Assembly: GCA_002710685.1 (NCBI GenBank) | Contig: PALD01000049.1 | Coordinates: 1-64,000 of the forward strand | DNA length: 64,000 nucleotides | Reading direction: 5' to 3' | Source of the DNA: Cytophagaceae bacterium | Lineage (GTDB): Bacteria > Bacteroidota > Bacteroidia > Flavobacteriales > Flavobacteriaceae | Part shown: piece after piece, positions 10,730 through 20,181 of the stretch | Layout: each line of letters starts with the position of its first letter | How positions within the stretch are numbered: position 1 is the stretch's first letter | The notes under the pieces: generated by a model | The model's input: the letters and a program-made list of their open reading frames with translations, nothing else | What the model was told of the DNA's origin: nothing | Databases searched by the model: none | Position numbers and translations under genes: made by a program

Positions 10730-11653
10730 ATGAGAACATTAATCAAAAAAATAGCTTTCGTTGCAGGATGCTTTTTAACAACCATGGCTGCAACGGCTCA
10801 ACAAGAGCCTGATTACACACAATATATGTACAATACCATGGTGGTCAATCCGGCTTATGCCGGAACCTCCGGGTTGTTGAACATAACAGGAACTTTCCGT
10901 TCACAATGGACAGGTTTTGATGGTGCGCCCGAAACCCTTAATCTAGGGGTAGAATCGCCCATAAGCGATAGGGTAGGGCTGGGCATCAACATGATGCGTG
11001 ACAAGCTGGGGCCTTCAGATGAGTACGGGTTTGCCGCAAACTTTGCATACACCATCCCCCTTAACGAGAAAATCAAATGGTCCTTTGGGTTAAGTGGGGG
11101 GCTCAATGTATTCAATGTAGATTTTACTAAAGGAACGTATCATGATGGTGATGACCCTTTATTGATGAATAATATCAACAATCAAATATTGGGTATCATA
11201 GGCGCCGGGACATATGTTTATTCTGATAACTGGTACCTAGGCCTTTCAACCCCTAACTTTTTCAGTCAAAAATATTATGATGATGTGGAGATGGCCGTAA
11301 ACGCTGATGAGATGCACCTATATCTTATAGGGGGGTATGTATTTGACCTGGGTGGAACTACAAAGTTCAAGCCGGCATTCTTGTTGAACTATGTTCAGGA
11401 TACCCCGCTCAATGCGGTGGTCACGGCCAACTTTTTGTTATTTAGCAAGTTGACCCTGGGCGCGGCGTATGAGATAGATGCTAATGTGAGCGCCCTTGCA
11501 GGGTTTAACCTTACCAGAGACCTGTTTTTAGGATATTCATATGGGTATTCAACCACTGACCTCAATAACTATAATAATGGTACACACGAGATTATATTGA
11601 AGTTCTCCCTAGGGTCTAAAACAGGAATGTCTTACTCACCACGCTTCTTTTAA
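10730..11653 (+). CDS. PorP/SprF family type IX secretion membrane protein
   Basis: The protein has 307 residues and a Sec signal peptide (residues 1-23, cleaved after MAATA), followed by the family's opening motif QEPDYTQYMYNTMVVNPAYAG. The rest is predicted outer-membrane beta barrel and ends in aromatic residues (SPRFF). Members of this family (SprF in Flavobacterium johnsoniae, PorP in Porphyromonas) assist the secretion and surface attachment of particular T9SS cargo, and sprF-like genes often sit directly behind the gene of a cargo with a type B C-terminal domain. Here the gap to the giant adhesin is only 25 bp, so I infer that it is the adhesin's dedicated partner and is co-transcribed with it. 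It may be a paralogue of SprF rather than SprF itself, so no symbol is given. Confidence 0.92.
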   Translation: MRTLIKKIAFVAGCFLTTMAATAQQEPDYTQYMYNTMVVNPAYAGTSGLLNITGTFRSQWTGFDGAPETLNLGVESPISDRVGLGINMMRDKLGPSDEYGFAANFAYTIPLNEKIKWSFGLSGGLNVFNVDFTKGTYHDGDDPLLMNNINNQILGIIGAGTYVYSDNWYLGLSTPNFFSQKYYDDVEMAVNADEMHLYLIGGYVFDLGGTTKFKPAFLLNYVQDTPLNAVVTANFLLFSKLTLGAAYEIDANVSALAGFNLTRDLFLGYSYGYSTTDLNNYNNGTHEIILKFSLGSKTGMSYSPRFF

Positions 11654-11676
11654 CCTTCAACTTAAAACTTAAACCG

Positions 11677-13602
11677 ATGACCAGGTCTTTACTCATTGCA
11701 TTTTTAATTTGTTCCTCTTTTGCCATGGCGCAGGAGAGCGAGCAACTGGAAAAAGCAAACAAACTCTATGACCGCCAGTTTTTTCTCAAAGCCTTGGCGG
11801 AGTATGATAAATATATCAGTGAATCAGAAGGGGAGGTTATTGCCCCTGAAACATGGCTGAATATAGGTGACACACGCTATTCGCTAGATGATAAGGAAGG
11901 GGCCATTGAAGCCTATAAAAACGCTTTTGATGTCCAGGGATATAAAATGCCCAGAAAACACATTCATCAATATTATGATGCACTGAGGTCACAAAGGGGC
12001 TACGGCCAGGCTGATGATTTGTATGTCAATTACCTCAAGAACACAAATCAATTAAAATTGATGCAGGAATATGAGGATGAATCCAAAAGTTTCACGGCAC
12101 TGGCAGAGGGCGATACCCTATATGACGTCTTTGGGCTTGATATTAATTCTTCGTTTTCAGATTTTGGGGGCACCCTAAAGGGAAATGAACTTATCTTCTC
12201 ATCAAGCAGGAACAACACCGTCAACAAGATATATGAAAGGGACGAAACCCCCTATTTGTCCCTCTATAAGGCCACGATGGTCTCCCCGCATAGCTTTAAG
12301 GATGTTGAGCTGTTTGATGAGGGTCTTGAGACCCCATTTCACGATGCCTCCGCCAGTTTTGATCCAGATGGCACCACGATTTACTATGCCTCTAGCTATC
12401 AAAAAAACGAGCGGAAGAAAATTTTTGGCAAGGACAAGCGCAACTATTTTAGAATCTATAAAGCTGTGAGAAATGGAAGCTCCTATGAAAAAATAGAAGT
12501 TCCCATTAATGGAGAGGACTATTCCACGGGACATCCCTATACTGAAGATGGAAAACTCCTATATTTTGCTTCAGATAGGCCGGGAGGTTACGGTGGCGTT
12601 GACATCTATGTGTGCGATATACGCGGAAATGGCACCTATTCCGCACCGCGCAACCTGGGCCCCACGGTCAATACGCCCTATGACGATTACTTTCCCTTTG
12701 TAAAAAACAACATGCTTTATTTTTCATCTAAGGGCCACGTGGGTTTTGGGGGCATTGATATCTACACCGCAGAACTCGTGGGAGGAAAATTCATCAATGT
12801 CAAGAACATGGGTGCGGGCATCAATTCAAAGGCTGATGATTTCGCTTACCGCGAATATGATAAAGGCCAGGGCTATATTTCGTCAAACCGGGCCGGTGGT
12901 CAGGGAGGTGATGATATCTATGCCTTTGAATACAGGTTGAGGGAATGCTGGCAATACATGAAGGGAACCATTGTGGATAGTGAGACAAAGAAGCCCATTG
13001 AAAACGCACGGGTCAAGTTGCTGGGTACTGAAGGTGAAGAGATAGCAAACCTCTTGACAGATGCTAATGGACGTTATGATATTAAGCTGGAGTGCAAGGT
13101 AAAGGCACTGGTCTCTGCATTTAAAAAAGGCTTTAGCGAAGAAAGCAGGTTTGTTGACATGGCAGAGGAACCCTATAAAGAAACCAGGGTCGTGGACTTT
13201 GAGCTGGACGACCTCTCAGAGATAATCATCGTGGAGAACGATGTTGAAAAAATCAGAATTGACCCCATTCATTTTGATTATGATAAATATAATATCAATA
13301 AAACGGCCGCTGGCCAACTGCAAAAGGTTATTGACGTGATGCATGATTTCCCAGACATGGTTATCAAGATAGAAAGCCATACTGACCAGCGTGGGTCTGA
13401 TACATATAACATGGCATTGTCTGGCAAAAGGGCAAGATCTACCCAGCAGTACCTCTTTGATAAAGGCATCTCAGAGGATAGGATCGTGAGTGCAAAGGGC
13501 TTTGGTGAGTCAAACCCCATTTATGAATGTCCTAAAGGTGACTGTACTGAAGAAGAATACCACAAAAACCGTAGGTCTGACTTTATAATCCTGAGTAGAT
13601 AA
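11677..13602 (+). CDS. OmpA-family protein with TPR, PD40 and carboxypeptidase-regulatory-like domains
   Basis: The protein has 641 residues. It shows a signal peptide (about 1-18), a TPR-like helical region (about 24-130), WD40-like PD40 beta-propeller repeats (about 155-420, with SDRPGGYGGVDIYV and SSNRAGGQGGDDIYAF), a carboxypeptidase-D regulatory-like fold (from about 423, KGTIVDSETKKPIENARV), and a C-terminal OmpA domain (about 525-641, with FDYDKYNI and the peptidoglycan-contact pattern SHTDQRGSDTYNMALSGKRA). OmpA domains anchor envelope proteins to peptidoglycan. The gene lies 23 bp behind the SprF-type gene, and adhesin-SprF-OmpA cassettes recur in Flavobacteriia. I infer that it anchors the export site or the surface protein to the cell wall. 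A strong terminator follows. Confidence 0.9.
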   Translation: MTRSLLIAFLICSSFAMAQESEQLEKANKLYDRQFFLKALAEYDKYISESEGEVIAPETWLNIGDTRYSLDDKEGAIEAYKNAFDVQGYKMPRKHIHQYYDALRSQRGYGQADDLYVNYLKNTNQLKLMQEYEDESKSFTALAEGDTLYDVFGLDINSSFSDFGGTLKGNELIFSSSRNNTVNKIYERDETPYLSLYKATMVSPHSFKDVELFDEGLETPFHDASASFDPDGTTIYYASSYQKNERKKIFGKDKRNYFRIYKAVRNGSSYEKIEVPINGEDYSTGHPYTEDGKLLYFASDRPGGYGGVDIYVCDIRGNGTYSAPRNLGPTVNTPYDDYFPFVKNNMLYFSSKGHVGFGGIDIYTAELVGGKFINVKNMGAGINSKADDFAYREYDKGQGYISSNRAGGQGGDDIYAFEYRLRECWQYMKGTIVDSETKKPIENARVKLLGTEGEEIANLLTDANGRYDIKLECKVKALVSAFKKGFSEESRFVDMAEEPYKETRVVDFELDDLSEIIIVENDVEKIRIDPIHFDYDKYNINKTAAGQLQKVIDVMHDFPDMVIKIESHTDQRGSDTYNMALSGKRARSTQQYLFDKGISEDRIVSAKGFGESNPIYECPKGDCTEEEYHKNRRSDFIILSR

Positions 13603-13614
13603 AACCTTTATATT

Positions 13615-13650
13615 TAAAAAATGCCTGAGCAGCTGCTCAGGCATTTTTTA
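13615..13650. terminator. Bidirectional intrinsic terminator
   Basis: A perfect 24-base palindrome at 13621-13644 (arms ATGCCTGAGCAG and CTGCTCAGGCAT) has an A-run on its left and TTTTTT on its right. It can therefore end transcripts from both sides: the adhesin operon on plus and the hypothetical gene on minus. Confidence 0.93.
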
Positions 13651-13652
13651 TT

Positions 13653-14018
13653 TTAGGCACTCTGTAAATGAAATTTTTCTCCCTGCTTGTGGGTGGAATA
13701 ATACAGTAGCATATTGTCATAAAAACCTATGCTCAGGGTGTCTTTCTTGATGCATGACCGCAAGAAGTTTTCTAGTTTTTCAGGGGTCAGTTCTATATGG
13801 ATGTTTTGTGATGAAGTATCCACAAAGAAAACCTCGATCTCAATGTGGTCTGCTTTTCTTGTGTAAATTATATTACTGGTACCAAAATATCTTTTTAGCA
13901 GTGCCAAGTGAAAACGGTCAAATGTTTTTTGGGTTTCGGGATAGTTTCCATCACAACTTCTTTTGATGAGATTGCTAACGTTTTCAATGATTTCGGCGGG
14001 GGTAAATGTGGTCTTCAT
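13653..14018 (-). CDS. Hypothetical protein, 121 residues
   Basis: I do not recognise the family. The product is a small soluble protein of mixed alpha/beta character without a signal peptide, membrane segment or cysteine cluster; it has only two cysteines (in KRSCDGNY and LRSCIKKD). The ATG start is clear. The coding frame ends at the shared terminator opposite the OmpA gene. The universal stress protein gene lies upstream on the same strand, with 98 bp between, and an imperfect dyad sits 20 bases ahead of this start, so the gene may have its own promoter. Coding potential rests on length, composition and convergent placement; no function can be given. Confidence 0.65.
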   Translation of the reverse strand: MKTTFTPAEIIENVSNLIKRSCDGNYPETQKTFDRFHLALLKRYFGTSNIIYTRKADHIEIEVFFVDTSSQNIHIELTPEKLENFLRSCIKKDTLSIGFYDNMLLYYSTHKQGEKFHLQSA

Positions 14019-14037
14019 GGCAAGCAGGTATTTATGA

Positions 14038-14056
14038 TATGCATCTAAGATACATA
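14038..14056. promoter_or_regulatory. Imperfect dyad upstream of the hypothetical gene
   Basis: TATGCATCT and AGATACATA face each other around one central base, giving 9-bp arms with one mismatch. Outer half-sites GGTAT (14027-14031) and ATACC (14054-14058) flank it. The dyad lies 20 bases upstream of the minus-strand start at 14018, where an operator would sit. No regulator is identified. Confidence 0.35.
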
Positions 14057-14116
14057 CCTCCCTTGTTAAGAAATGCCCAATTATAAATTCTTTAAAGCCT
14101 TTTTAACGGGAATTTA

Positions 14117-14950
14117 TCAAATCTTAAAGGTCATCACGGGGCGCTTGGCATGATGCATAAGGTCCTCACTTATTGACCCGTTGAAAAAATGCGCCAGCCC
14201 TTTTCTGCCATGCGTTCCTATCGCGATGAGGTCTGCATTTATCAACTGTGAAAAATTGAGGATGCCGCGTTCTATCGTCCTGTCACAATATATAGTGGGC
14301 CTGGGCAGTTCCTCCCCCAGTTTTTCGGCAAAAGCCTCATAAGCTTCCATGATTTCCTCGGTGGTTTGAAAGCTTCCAGGTGTATTGACAAAGAGGAGGT
14401 GAACGGTTGATTTTTCCCTTTTGGCTATGGCCAAAGCACTTTTTATGGGGCCTATGTTGTCATCCTGAAAGTCTGAGGCAAAGACAAAATTGCGCAGTTT
14501 GAACTTGGCATGATCCTTCTTGATAATCAACACGGGCACCTTGCTGTTGCGCACCACCTTCTCCGTACTTGAGCCTATAAAGATGTTTGGCAGTCCATTT
14601 TTGCCATGTGAGCCCATGACGATAAGATCTGCCTCATGTTTTTGCACGATGGTATTGATGTCTTCAAAACCATTGTGAAACTCTGCCTTTTCATACACCT
14701 TGATGCCTTCAAGAAAAGGGGATTTCATTAATTTTTCAAACTCCTGGTGGGCGAGTTTCATAAAATAGATGGCCTGTGGCAGTTCACTGCGCACCCCTTC
14801 ATTGACCCCATCTATCATGATGCCGGGCAGCTCGATAAGGTGGAAGAGAAAGATTTCGGCATCGTACCTCTTTGCCAGTTTTGCGGCAGCTTTCAGGGCA
14901 TGGAGGGAGTCTTGAGAAAAGTCTGTGGGCACAAGTATTTTTTTGACCAT
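14117..14950 (-). CDS. Universal stress protein, tandem UspA domains
   Basis: I place the start at the ATG whose product begins MVKKILVPTDFSQDS, which matches the usual beginning of UspA proteins; the frame is open 24 codons further upstream, but that extension is not family-like. The protein has 277 residues and two UspA domains (about 1-145 and 146-277). The first has the nucleotide-binding pattern GSHGKNGLPNIFIGSSTEKVV; the second has GTHGRKGLAHFFNGSISEDLMHH. Both match the G-x2-G-x9-G-(S/T) loop of ATP-binding family members, although the second ends less canonically. Two-domain Usp proteins are common in Bacteroidota and are linked to stress survival; the exact role is unknown. It is transcribed away from rimP, with 167 bp between. 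Confidence 0.9.
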   Translation of the reverse strand: MVKKILVPTDFSQDSLHALKAAAKLAKRYDAEIFLFHLIELPGIMIDGVNEGVRSELPQAIYFMKLAHQEFEKLMKSPFLEGIKVYEKAEFHNGFEDINTIVQKHEADLIVMGSHGKNGLPNIFIGSSTEKVVRNSKVPVLIIKKDHAKFKLRNFVFASDFQDDNIGPIKSALAIAKREKSTVHLLFVNTPGSFQTTEEIMEAYEAFAEKLGEELPRPTIYCDRTIERGILNFSQLINADLIAIGTHGRKGLAHFFNGSISEDLMHHAKRPVMTFKI

Positions 14951-15025
14951 GGCAAAAAATTTAAAAGGTTTATAGAGAAATCTTTCCCTATTAAATTTAA
15001 GTAAATATTCGCTTGTTTGCACCCT

Positions 15026-15055
15026 TTTGAAAACCGATAATTATTATTATATTTG
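15026..15055 (+). promoter_or_regulatory. Bacteroidota-type promoter of rimP-nusA-infB
   Basis: TTTG at 15026-15029 and TATATTTG at 15048-15055 are 18 bases apart and match the Bacteroidota consensus (TTTG or TTG near -33, TAnnTTTG near -7). The expected transcription start is at about 15059, giving a leader of about 60 bases before the rimP start. Confidence 0.7.
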
Positions 15056-15079
15056 CACCATCAATTATAGAAAATCATT

Positions 15080-15107
15080 GAGGGGACGTGGAGTCCCCTC
15101 TTTTTAT
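15080..15107 (+). promoter_or_regulatory. Terminator-shaped leader hairpin (possible attenuator) before rimP
   Basis: GAGGGGAC (15080-15087) pairs perfectly with GTCCCCTC (15093-15100) around a 5-base loop, and TTTTTAT follows. This has all the features of an intrinsic terminator, but it lies between the promoter and the first gene. It could attenuate the operon, whose second gene encodes the termination factor NusA. It could instead belong to a transcript from further upstream. Confidence 0.6.
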
Positions 15108-15117
15108 AGTTTAAGTT

Positions 15118-15579
15118 TTGAGAGAGAAGGTAGAGCAATTGATAGGGCAGGTCCTTGATGAAAATCCATCACTGTTCCTTATCAGTCTGGATATCAAGGG
15201 CAATAATGAAATCACCGTGGTGATTGATGGTGATGAGGGAGTTACGGTCTCAGACTGTGTGGCCGTAAGCCGTGGCATAGAGCATAACCTGGATAGGGAA
15301 GAAGAGGATTTTTCACTAGAGGTCATGTCTGCCGGTGCGACCGCGCCACTTATAAACCAAAGGCAATATAACAAGAACCTGGGCCGCAACTTGGAGGTAA
15401 GGACCAAGGATGGCGAGAAGCTAGAAGGTGACCTTGTTGAAATAAACGCGGGCGATATAAAGCTTGCCTGGAAGACCAGGGAGCCTAAGCCCGTGGGAAA
15501 AGGAAAACATACCGTGGAGAAAGAAGCGGTGATCCCTTACGAGAACATTGAGGAAGCAAAAGTGAAAATAAAATTTTAA
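15118..15579 (+). CDS. rimP: Ribosome maturation factor RimP
   Basis: RimP is a cytoplasmic protein needed for 30S subunit maturation. The product has 153 residues and two domains: an N-terminal alpha/beta domain (about 1-82) carrying the family hallmark AVSRGIEHNLDREEEDFSLEVMSAGA, and a C-terminal SH3-like barrel (about 83-153). The start is the TTG at 15118 (MREKVEQLIG); no ATG in frame would preserve the conserved N-terminus. It is the first gene of rimP-nusA-infB, 12 bp before nusA, the same order as in many bacteria. A promoter and a terminator-like hairpin precede it. Confidence 0.93.
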   Translation: MREKVEQLIGQVLDENPSLFLISLDIKGNNEITVVIDGDEGVTVSDCVAVSRGIEHNLDREEEDFSLEVMSAGATAPLINQRQYNKNLGRNLEVRTKDGEKLEGDLVEINAGDIKLAWKTREPKPVGKGKHTVEKEAVIPYENIEEAKVKIKF

Positions 15580-15591
15580 CCATTTAGCATC

Positions 15592-16821
15592 ATGGAAAAT
15601 ATAGCGTTAATCGAATCTTTTTCAGAATTCAAGGATGATAAGCTCATCGACAGGGTTACCTTGATGGCGATACTAGAAGAGGTATTCCGCAGCACATTGA
15701 AAAAGCGCTTTGGTAGCGATGATAATTTTGATATAATTATCAACCCAGACAAGGGTGACCTTGAGATATGGAGAAACAGGATTGTCGTTGCAGATGGCGA
15801 GGTTGAAGATGACAACAGTGAGATAAGCCTTACCGCTGCACGCAGGATCGAGCCGGATTTTGAGGTAGGAGAGGATGTTTCAGAAGAAGTAAAGCTCATC
15901 GACCTGGGAAGACGTTCTATTTTGGCTTTGCGCCAAAACCTTATCAGCAAGATTCATGAGCACGATAACACAAACCTTTACAAGCAGTTCAAGGAGCTCG
16001 AGGGCGAACTGTACAATGCAGAGGTGCACCACATCCGCCACCGTGCCATCATCCTGCTGGATGATGAAGGCAACGAGATAATCATGCCCAAGGAAAAACA
16101 GATACCGTCAGATTTTTTCCGTAAAGGAGAAAACGTACGTGGCATCATCGAGAGCGTCGAGCTCAAGGGCAACAAGCCGGCCATTATCATGAGCCGTACA
16201 TCGCCACTCTTCCTGGAGAAGTTGTTTGAGTCTGAAATACCAGAAGTCTTTGATGGCTTGATAACCGTTAAAAAAGTGGTGCGCATCCCCGGTGAGAAGG
16301 CTAAGGTTGCCGTAGATAGCTATGATGACCGTATTGACCCCGTGGGTGCCTGTGTGGGCATGAAGGGTTCAAGGATCCACGGTATCGTCAGGGAGCTGGG
16401 CAATGAAAATATAGACGTGATCAATTATACTAATAACCTGCAGTTGTACATCACAAGGGCATTGAGCCCCGCAAAAATCACTTCCATCAAGATAGATGAA
16501 GAGAACAAGACGGCAGAGGTTATGTTAAAGCCAGAAGAAGTTTCAAAGGCAATAGGCCGTGGTGGTCACAACATCAGGCTTGCCGGTCAACTCTCTGGAT
16601 ATGAAATTGATGTTTTCCGCGAAGGCGTAGAAGAAGATGTTGAGCTTAAGGAGTTTAGCGACGAGATTGAGCAATGGGTCATCGATGAGTTTGCTAAAAT
16701 AGGTCTTGATACTGCAAAAAGTATCCTGGAGCAGGATATAGCTGATCTTGTAAGGAGAACAGACCTTGAAGAAGAAACAATCGTTGACGTGAGGAATATC
16801 CTAAAAGCGGAGTTTGAATAA
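15592..16821 (+). CDS. nusA: Transcription termination/antitermination factor NusA
   Basis: NusA binds RNA polymerase and nascent RNA and modulates pausing, termination and antitermination. The protein has 409 residues: an N-terminal polymerase-binding domain (about 1-125), an S1 domain (about 135-200, GENVRGIIESVELKG), and two KH domains with the expected GxxG loops (VGMKGSRI near 253, and IGRGGHNIR near 321). It lacks the two C-terminal acidic repeats of the 495-residue Escherichia coli protein, which is normal in Bacteroidota. It lies between rimP and infB, and the leader hairpin upstream makes autoregulation plausible. Confidence 0.96.
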   Translation: MENIALIESFSEFKDDKLIDRVTLMAILEEVFRSTLKKRFGSDDNFDIIINPDKGDLEIWRNRIVVADGEVEDDNSEISLTAARRIEPDFEVGEDVSEEVKLIDLGRRSILALRQNLISKIHEHDNTNLYKQFKELEGELYNAEVHHIRHRAIILLDDEGNEIIMPKEKQIPSDFFRKGENVRGIIESVELKGNKPAIIMSRTSPLFLEKLFESEIPEVFDGLITVKKVVRIPGEKAKVAVDSYDDRIDPVGACVGMKGSRIHGIVRELGNENIDVINYTNNLQLYITRALSPAKITSIKIDEENKTAEVMLKPEEVSKAIGRGGHNIRLAGQLSGYEIDVFREGVEEDVELKEFSDEIEQWVIDEFAKIGLDTAKSILEQDIADLVRRTDLEEETIVDVRNILKAEFE

Positions 16822-16878
16822 GCGTTAGGATTATACAGGTATTTTAGGTTAATTTTACAGCGAATTTTAAAGCAATTT

Positions 16879-19614
16879 ATGGCAGAAGTAAAGAACATGA
16901 GATTAAATAAGGTATTGCGTGAACTTAATATTTCACTTGATCGAGCTGTCGATTTCTTGAAAGAAAAAGGTTATGATATTGAGGCACGCCCTACCACAAA
17001 GATCTCAAATGAAGTCTACGACGTTCTCTCAGATGAATTCCAAACTGATGCCACTAAAAAGGTAAAGAGCAAGGAGGTCGCAAAGGAGAAGGAGAAGGAG
17101 AAGGAAGCCTTGAGGATGGCCCGCGAAGAAGAGCAGGAAGAAAAAAGAAAAGGGCATGAGCCCCAATCGGTCAATAAAAAAGTGACCCTTGAAGGGCCCA
17201 AGACCGTAGGTAAGATAGACCTGGATAAAAAACCTGATGAGCCCGCCAAGAAAATTGAGCCGGCCAAAGAAGAAACCCCAAAGGCCGAGCCCGTAAAAGA
17301 TGAACCGGTCAAGGAAGAGCCCAAAAAGGAGGAAACCCCACAGCAGGTTGAAGAAAAACCTGAGCCGGTAAAACCTGAGCCAGTAAAGGCACAGGCGCCC
17401 AGGCCAGAGCCAAAAAAACAGGAGCCACAGGCCAAGAAAGAAGAGCCTAAACTGGGCGATGATGTCTTAAAAACAGATTATAGAAAACTGGACGGTCCTA
17501 ACTTCACAGGGAAGAAAATTGACCTTTCGCAGTTCAAAAAACCCGAGAAAAAGAAAAAAGAGGTCCCTGCCAAGAAAGATGATGCCAATGCAAGAAAGCG
17601 CAAGCGCAAGCGTATAAGCAAAGGTCCTGTTCCAGGGGGTGGTAATGGCCCACGTGGAGGAGGAAATAACCAACGGGGAAAACGACGCACTGCTCCTAAA
17701 GAAGAGCCTAGTGAAGAAGAAGTACAAAAGCAGATCCGTGAGACCCTAGAGAAGCTTCAGGGTAAATCAAGCAAGGGTAAAGGTGCTAAGTACCGCCGTG
17801 ATAAAAGGGATCAACACCGTCAAAAATCTGAAGAAGAACTTGCGCAGCAAGAAGCAGATAGCAAAGTACTTAAGGTTACCGAGTTTGTGACCGTAAGCGA
17901 AGTTGCGACCATGATGAACGTTCCCGTGACACAGGTCATCTCGGCTTGTATGTCCCTGGGCATGATGGTAACGATGAACCAGCGGCTTGATGCTGAGACA
18001 CTTTCCATTGTTGCTGAAGAATTTGGTTATGAAGTTGATTTCATAACAGCTGACCTTGAAGAAGCGGTCACCGTTGAAGAAGATAAAGAAGAGGACCTTA
18101 AATCACGTGCGCCTATTGTTACGGTAATGGGTCACGTTGACCACGGTAAGACATCGCTCCTTGACTATGTACGTCAAGAAAACGTGATTGCAGGTGAAAG
18201 TGGGGGCATCACCCAGCACATAGGTGCTTATGGTGTGACCCTTGAAAATGGACAAAAAATAGCATTCCTGGATACACCGGGTCACGAGGCATTTACCGCC
18301 ATGCGTGCGCGTGGTGCACAGGTAACTGATATTGCGATAATCGTGGTGGCGGCTGATGATGATGTAATGCCACAGACCAAAGAGGCCATCTCCCATGCTC
18401 AGGCAGCAGGAGTGCCCATAGTGTTTGCAATAAACAAGATTGATAAGCCTACGGCTAATCCTGATAAAATCAAGGAACAATTGGCAGCAATGAACCTGCT
18501 TGTTGAAGACTGGGGTGGTAAGATACAATCCCATGATATTTCGGCTAAGACAGGTCAAGGTGTCAAGGAGCTTTTAGAAAAAGTATTGCTTGAAGCAGAA
18601 TTACTGGAGCTCAAGGCAAACCCTGATAAACTGGCAAACGGTACCGTTGTTGAGGCATTTCTTGATAAAGGACGTGGATATGTATCTACCGTACTTGTTG
18701 AGGGTGGTACCTTAAAGATAGGAGACTATGTGCTTGCAGGTACTAACAGTGGTAAAATTAAGGCAATGCATGATGAGCGTGGCAAGTCTATTAAAGAAGC
18801 CGGGCCATCCACACCGGTCTCAATACTGGGCCTTGATGGTGCTCCACAGGCAGGTGACAAGTTCTATGCGATGGAAGATGAGCGTGAGGCAAAAGATATT
18901 GCGTCAAAACGTACCCAGCTGCAGCGCGAACAATCTGTAAGGACACAGCGCCACATCACGCTTGATGAAATAGGCAGGCGTATCGCCCTGGGCGAGTTCA
19001 AAGAATTGAACATCATCCTTAAAGGGGATGTTGATGGATCTGTTGAGGCACTTACTGATAGTTTCCAGAAACTTTCAACCGAGGAGATTGCGGTAAACAT
19101 CATCCACAAGGGTGTGGGGGCCATAACAGAGAGCGACGTGCTTCTGGCCTCAGCCTCTGATGCGATTATTATAGGATTCAATGTGCGCCCTGCAGGTAAT
19201 GCCCGTCAGGTAGCAGATAAGGAAGAAATAGACATCCGTACATACTCCATCATTTATGATGCGATCAATGACCTCAAGGATGCGATGGAGGGTATGCTGT
19301 CTCCAGAGATGAAAGAGGAGGTGACAGGTACCGCGGAAATCAGGGAAACCTTCAAGATTTCTAAAGTTGGTACCATAGCAGGTTGTATGGTGATGAACGG
19401 TAAGATATTCAGGAACTCTGGCATACGTTTGATACGTGACGGGGTCGTGATCTACACTGGCGAGCTGGCATCCCTTAAACGATTCAAGGATGATGTCAAA
19501 GAGGTGAGCAAGGGATATGATTGTGGTATCCAAGTCAAAAACTACAATGATATACAGGTTGATGATATCATCGAGGCGTACCAAGAAGTTGCGGTCAAGA
19601 AAAAGCTTAAATAA
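16879..19614 (+). CDS. infB: Translation initiation factor IF-2
   Basis: IF-2 is a GTPase that brings initiator tRNA to the 30S subunit and promotes subunit joining. The protein has 911 residues. It begins with an IF2_N-type domain (about 1-50), followed by a long low-complexity region rich in Lys, Glu and Pro (about 65-250, many EPVK/EEPK units) and a Gly/Arg/Lys-rich stretch. A second IF2_N segment lies near 330-385. The GTPase domain starts near 412 with [15 protein letters not shown] (G1), then DTPGHEAF (G3) and NKIDKP (G4), followed by domains II-IV. The extended charged N-terminus is variable in the family. The gene ends at a strong terminator. Confidence 0.97.
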   Translation: MAEVKNMRLNKVLRELNISLDRAVDFLKEKGYDIEARPTTKISNEVYDVLSDEFQTDATKKVKSKEVAKEKEKEKEALRMAREEEQEEKRKGHEPQSVNKKVTLEGPKTVGKIDLDKKPDEPAKKIEPAKEETPKAEPVKDEPVKEEPKKEETPQQVEEKPEPVKPEPVKAQAPRPEPKKQEPQAKKEEPKLGDDVLKTDYRKLDGPNFTGKKIDLSQFKKPEKKKKEVPAKKDDANARKRKRKRISKGPVPGGGNGPRGGGNNQRGKRRTAPKEEPSEEEVQKQIRETLEKLQGKSSKGKGAKYRRDKRDQHRQKSEEELAQQEADSKVLKVTEFVTVSEVATMMNVPVTQVISACMSLGMMVTMNQRLDAETLSIVAEEFGYEVDFITADLEEAVTVEEDKEEDLKSRAPIVTVMGHVDHGKTSLLDYVRQENVIAGESGGITQHIGAYGVTLENGQKIAFLDTPGHEAFTAMRARGAQVTDIAIIVVAADDDVMPQTKEAISHAQAAGVPIVFAINKIDKPTANPDKIKEQLAAMNLLVEDWGGKIQSHDISAKTGQGVKELLEKVLLEAELLELKANPDKLANGTVVEAFLDKGRGYVSTVLVEGGTLKIGDYVLAGTNSGKIKAMHDERGKSIKEAGPSTPVSILGLDGAPQAGDKFYAMEDEREAKDIASKRTQLQREQSVRTQRHITLDEIGRRIALGEFKELNIILKGDVDGSVEALTDSFQKLSTEEIAVNIIHKGVGAITESDVLLASASDAIIIGFNVRPAGNARQVADKEEIDIRTYSIIYDAINDLKDAMEGMLSPEMKEEVTGTAEIRETFKISKVGTIAGCMVMNGKIFRNSGIRLIRDGVVIYTGELASLKRFKDDVKEVSKGYDCGIQVKNYNDIQVDDIIEAYQEVAVKKKLK

Positions 19615-19634
19615 CAAGCGATACCGTCTCATAT

Positions 19635-19670
19635 AAAAAAAGCTCCCCGCCATGGCGGGGAGCTTTTTTG
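19635..19670. terminator. Bidirectional intrinsic terminator after infB
   Basis: A perfect palindrome at 19641-19664 (arms AGCTCCCCGCCA and TGGCGGGGAGCT) is flanked by A6 on the left and T6 on the right. It separates infB from the convergent SPOR-domain gene. Confidence 0.95.
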
Positions 19671-19676
19671 TTTTCA

Positions 19677-19693
19677 TTTCGCTTTAAGCGAAA
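19677..19693. repeat. Short palindrome family, copy 1
   Basis: TTTCGCTTTAAGCGAAA has 8-bp arms around one central base. It lies 2 bases from the stop codon of the SPOR gene and 7 bases from the infB terminator. The same 17-mer recurs exactly at 51149-51165. Confidence 0.85.
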
Positions 19694-19695
19694 AA

Positions 19696-20076
19696 TCATT
19701 TTTTAGGCTTCAGTACAAACGCATCTGGAAACACTTTTTTAATGCGTAATAATGCCCTGTCTGCTTCCAGTCTATTTCTAAAATTACCTATCCATACCTT
19801 GTAGTTGTTCTCGTATTCAATCGTTCCTTCCCACTCGCCTATTTTTGATTTGTAGGTGCTGAGGACCTGGTTTGCCTGGCTCAGGCTCTGGCCGTATCCC
19901 ATAATCTGTATTTTGTACCTGTCGCCCAGTTCATTGTTTATAGTCATTTGATTCTTAAGCTCTAGCAGTGCTGGGATGCGGTCATCTTGAATGACGTTGA
20001 CCTGGGCTTGCTGGGCTTGCGCCGAAAGAAAAATTCCACCGGAAAAAACGAGGAAAAAGAGGCAATTAAGTTTCAT
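19696..20076 (-). CDS. Small secreted SPOR-domain protein
   Basis: The protein has 126 residues: a signal peptide (about 1-21, cleaved after LSAQA) and a C-terminal SPOR domain (about 50-126; YKIQIMGYGQSLSQANQVL, then YKVWIGNFRNRLEADRAL). SPOR domains bind peptidoglycan that has lost its stem peptides, mostly at division sites, so the protein is probably periplasmic and wall-associated. It stands alone on the minus strand between infB and the Alternative Complex III operon. Its partner is not visible. Confidence 0.85.
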   Translation of the reverse strand: MKLNCLFFLVFSGGIFLSAQAQQAQVNVIQDDRIPALLELKNQMTINNELGDRYKIQIMGYGQSLSQANQVLSTYKSKIGEWEGTIEYENNYKVWIGNFRNRLEADRALLRIKKVFPDAFVLKPKK

Positions 20077-20181
20077 AAAAAATGAAAGTTTTTGAGTGTG
20101 AGTGTAAATGTAAAAGTAATAACTAAAATGTGCGTCAAAATATTATTTAGAACTGATATAAATTATGTTTTAACGGAATGC

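Noticed and set aside
14951..15022. Longer start for the universal stress protein
   Set aside because: The 24 extra codons are AT-rich and not family-like; MVKKILVPTDFS is the usual beginning.
18103..18558. 151-residue minus-strand frame opposite infB
   Set aside because: It lies opposite the highly conserved GTPase domain and has no family features.
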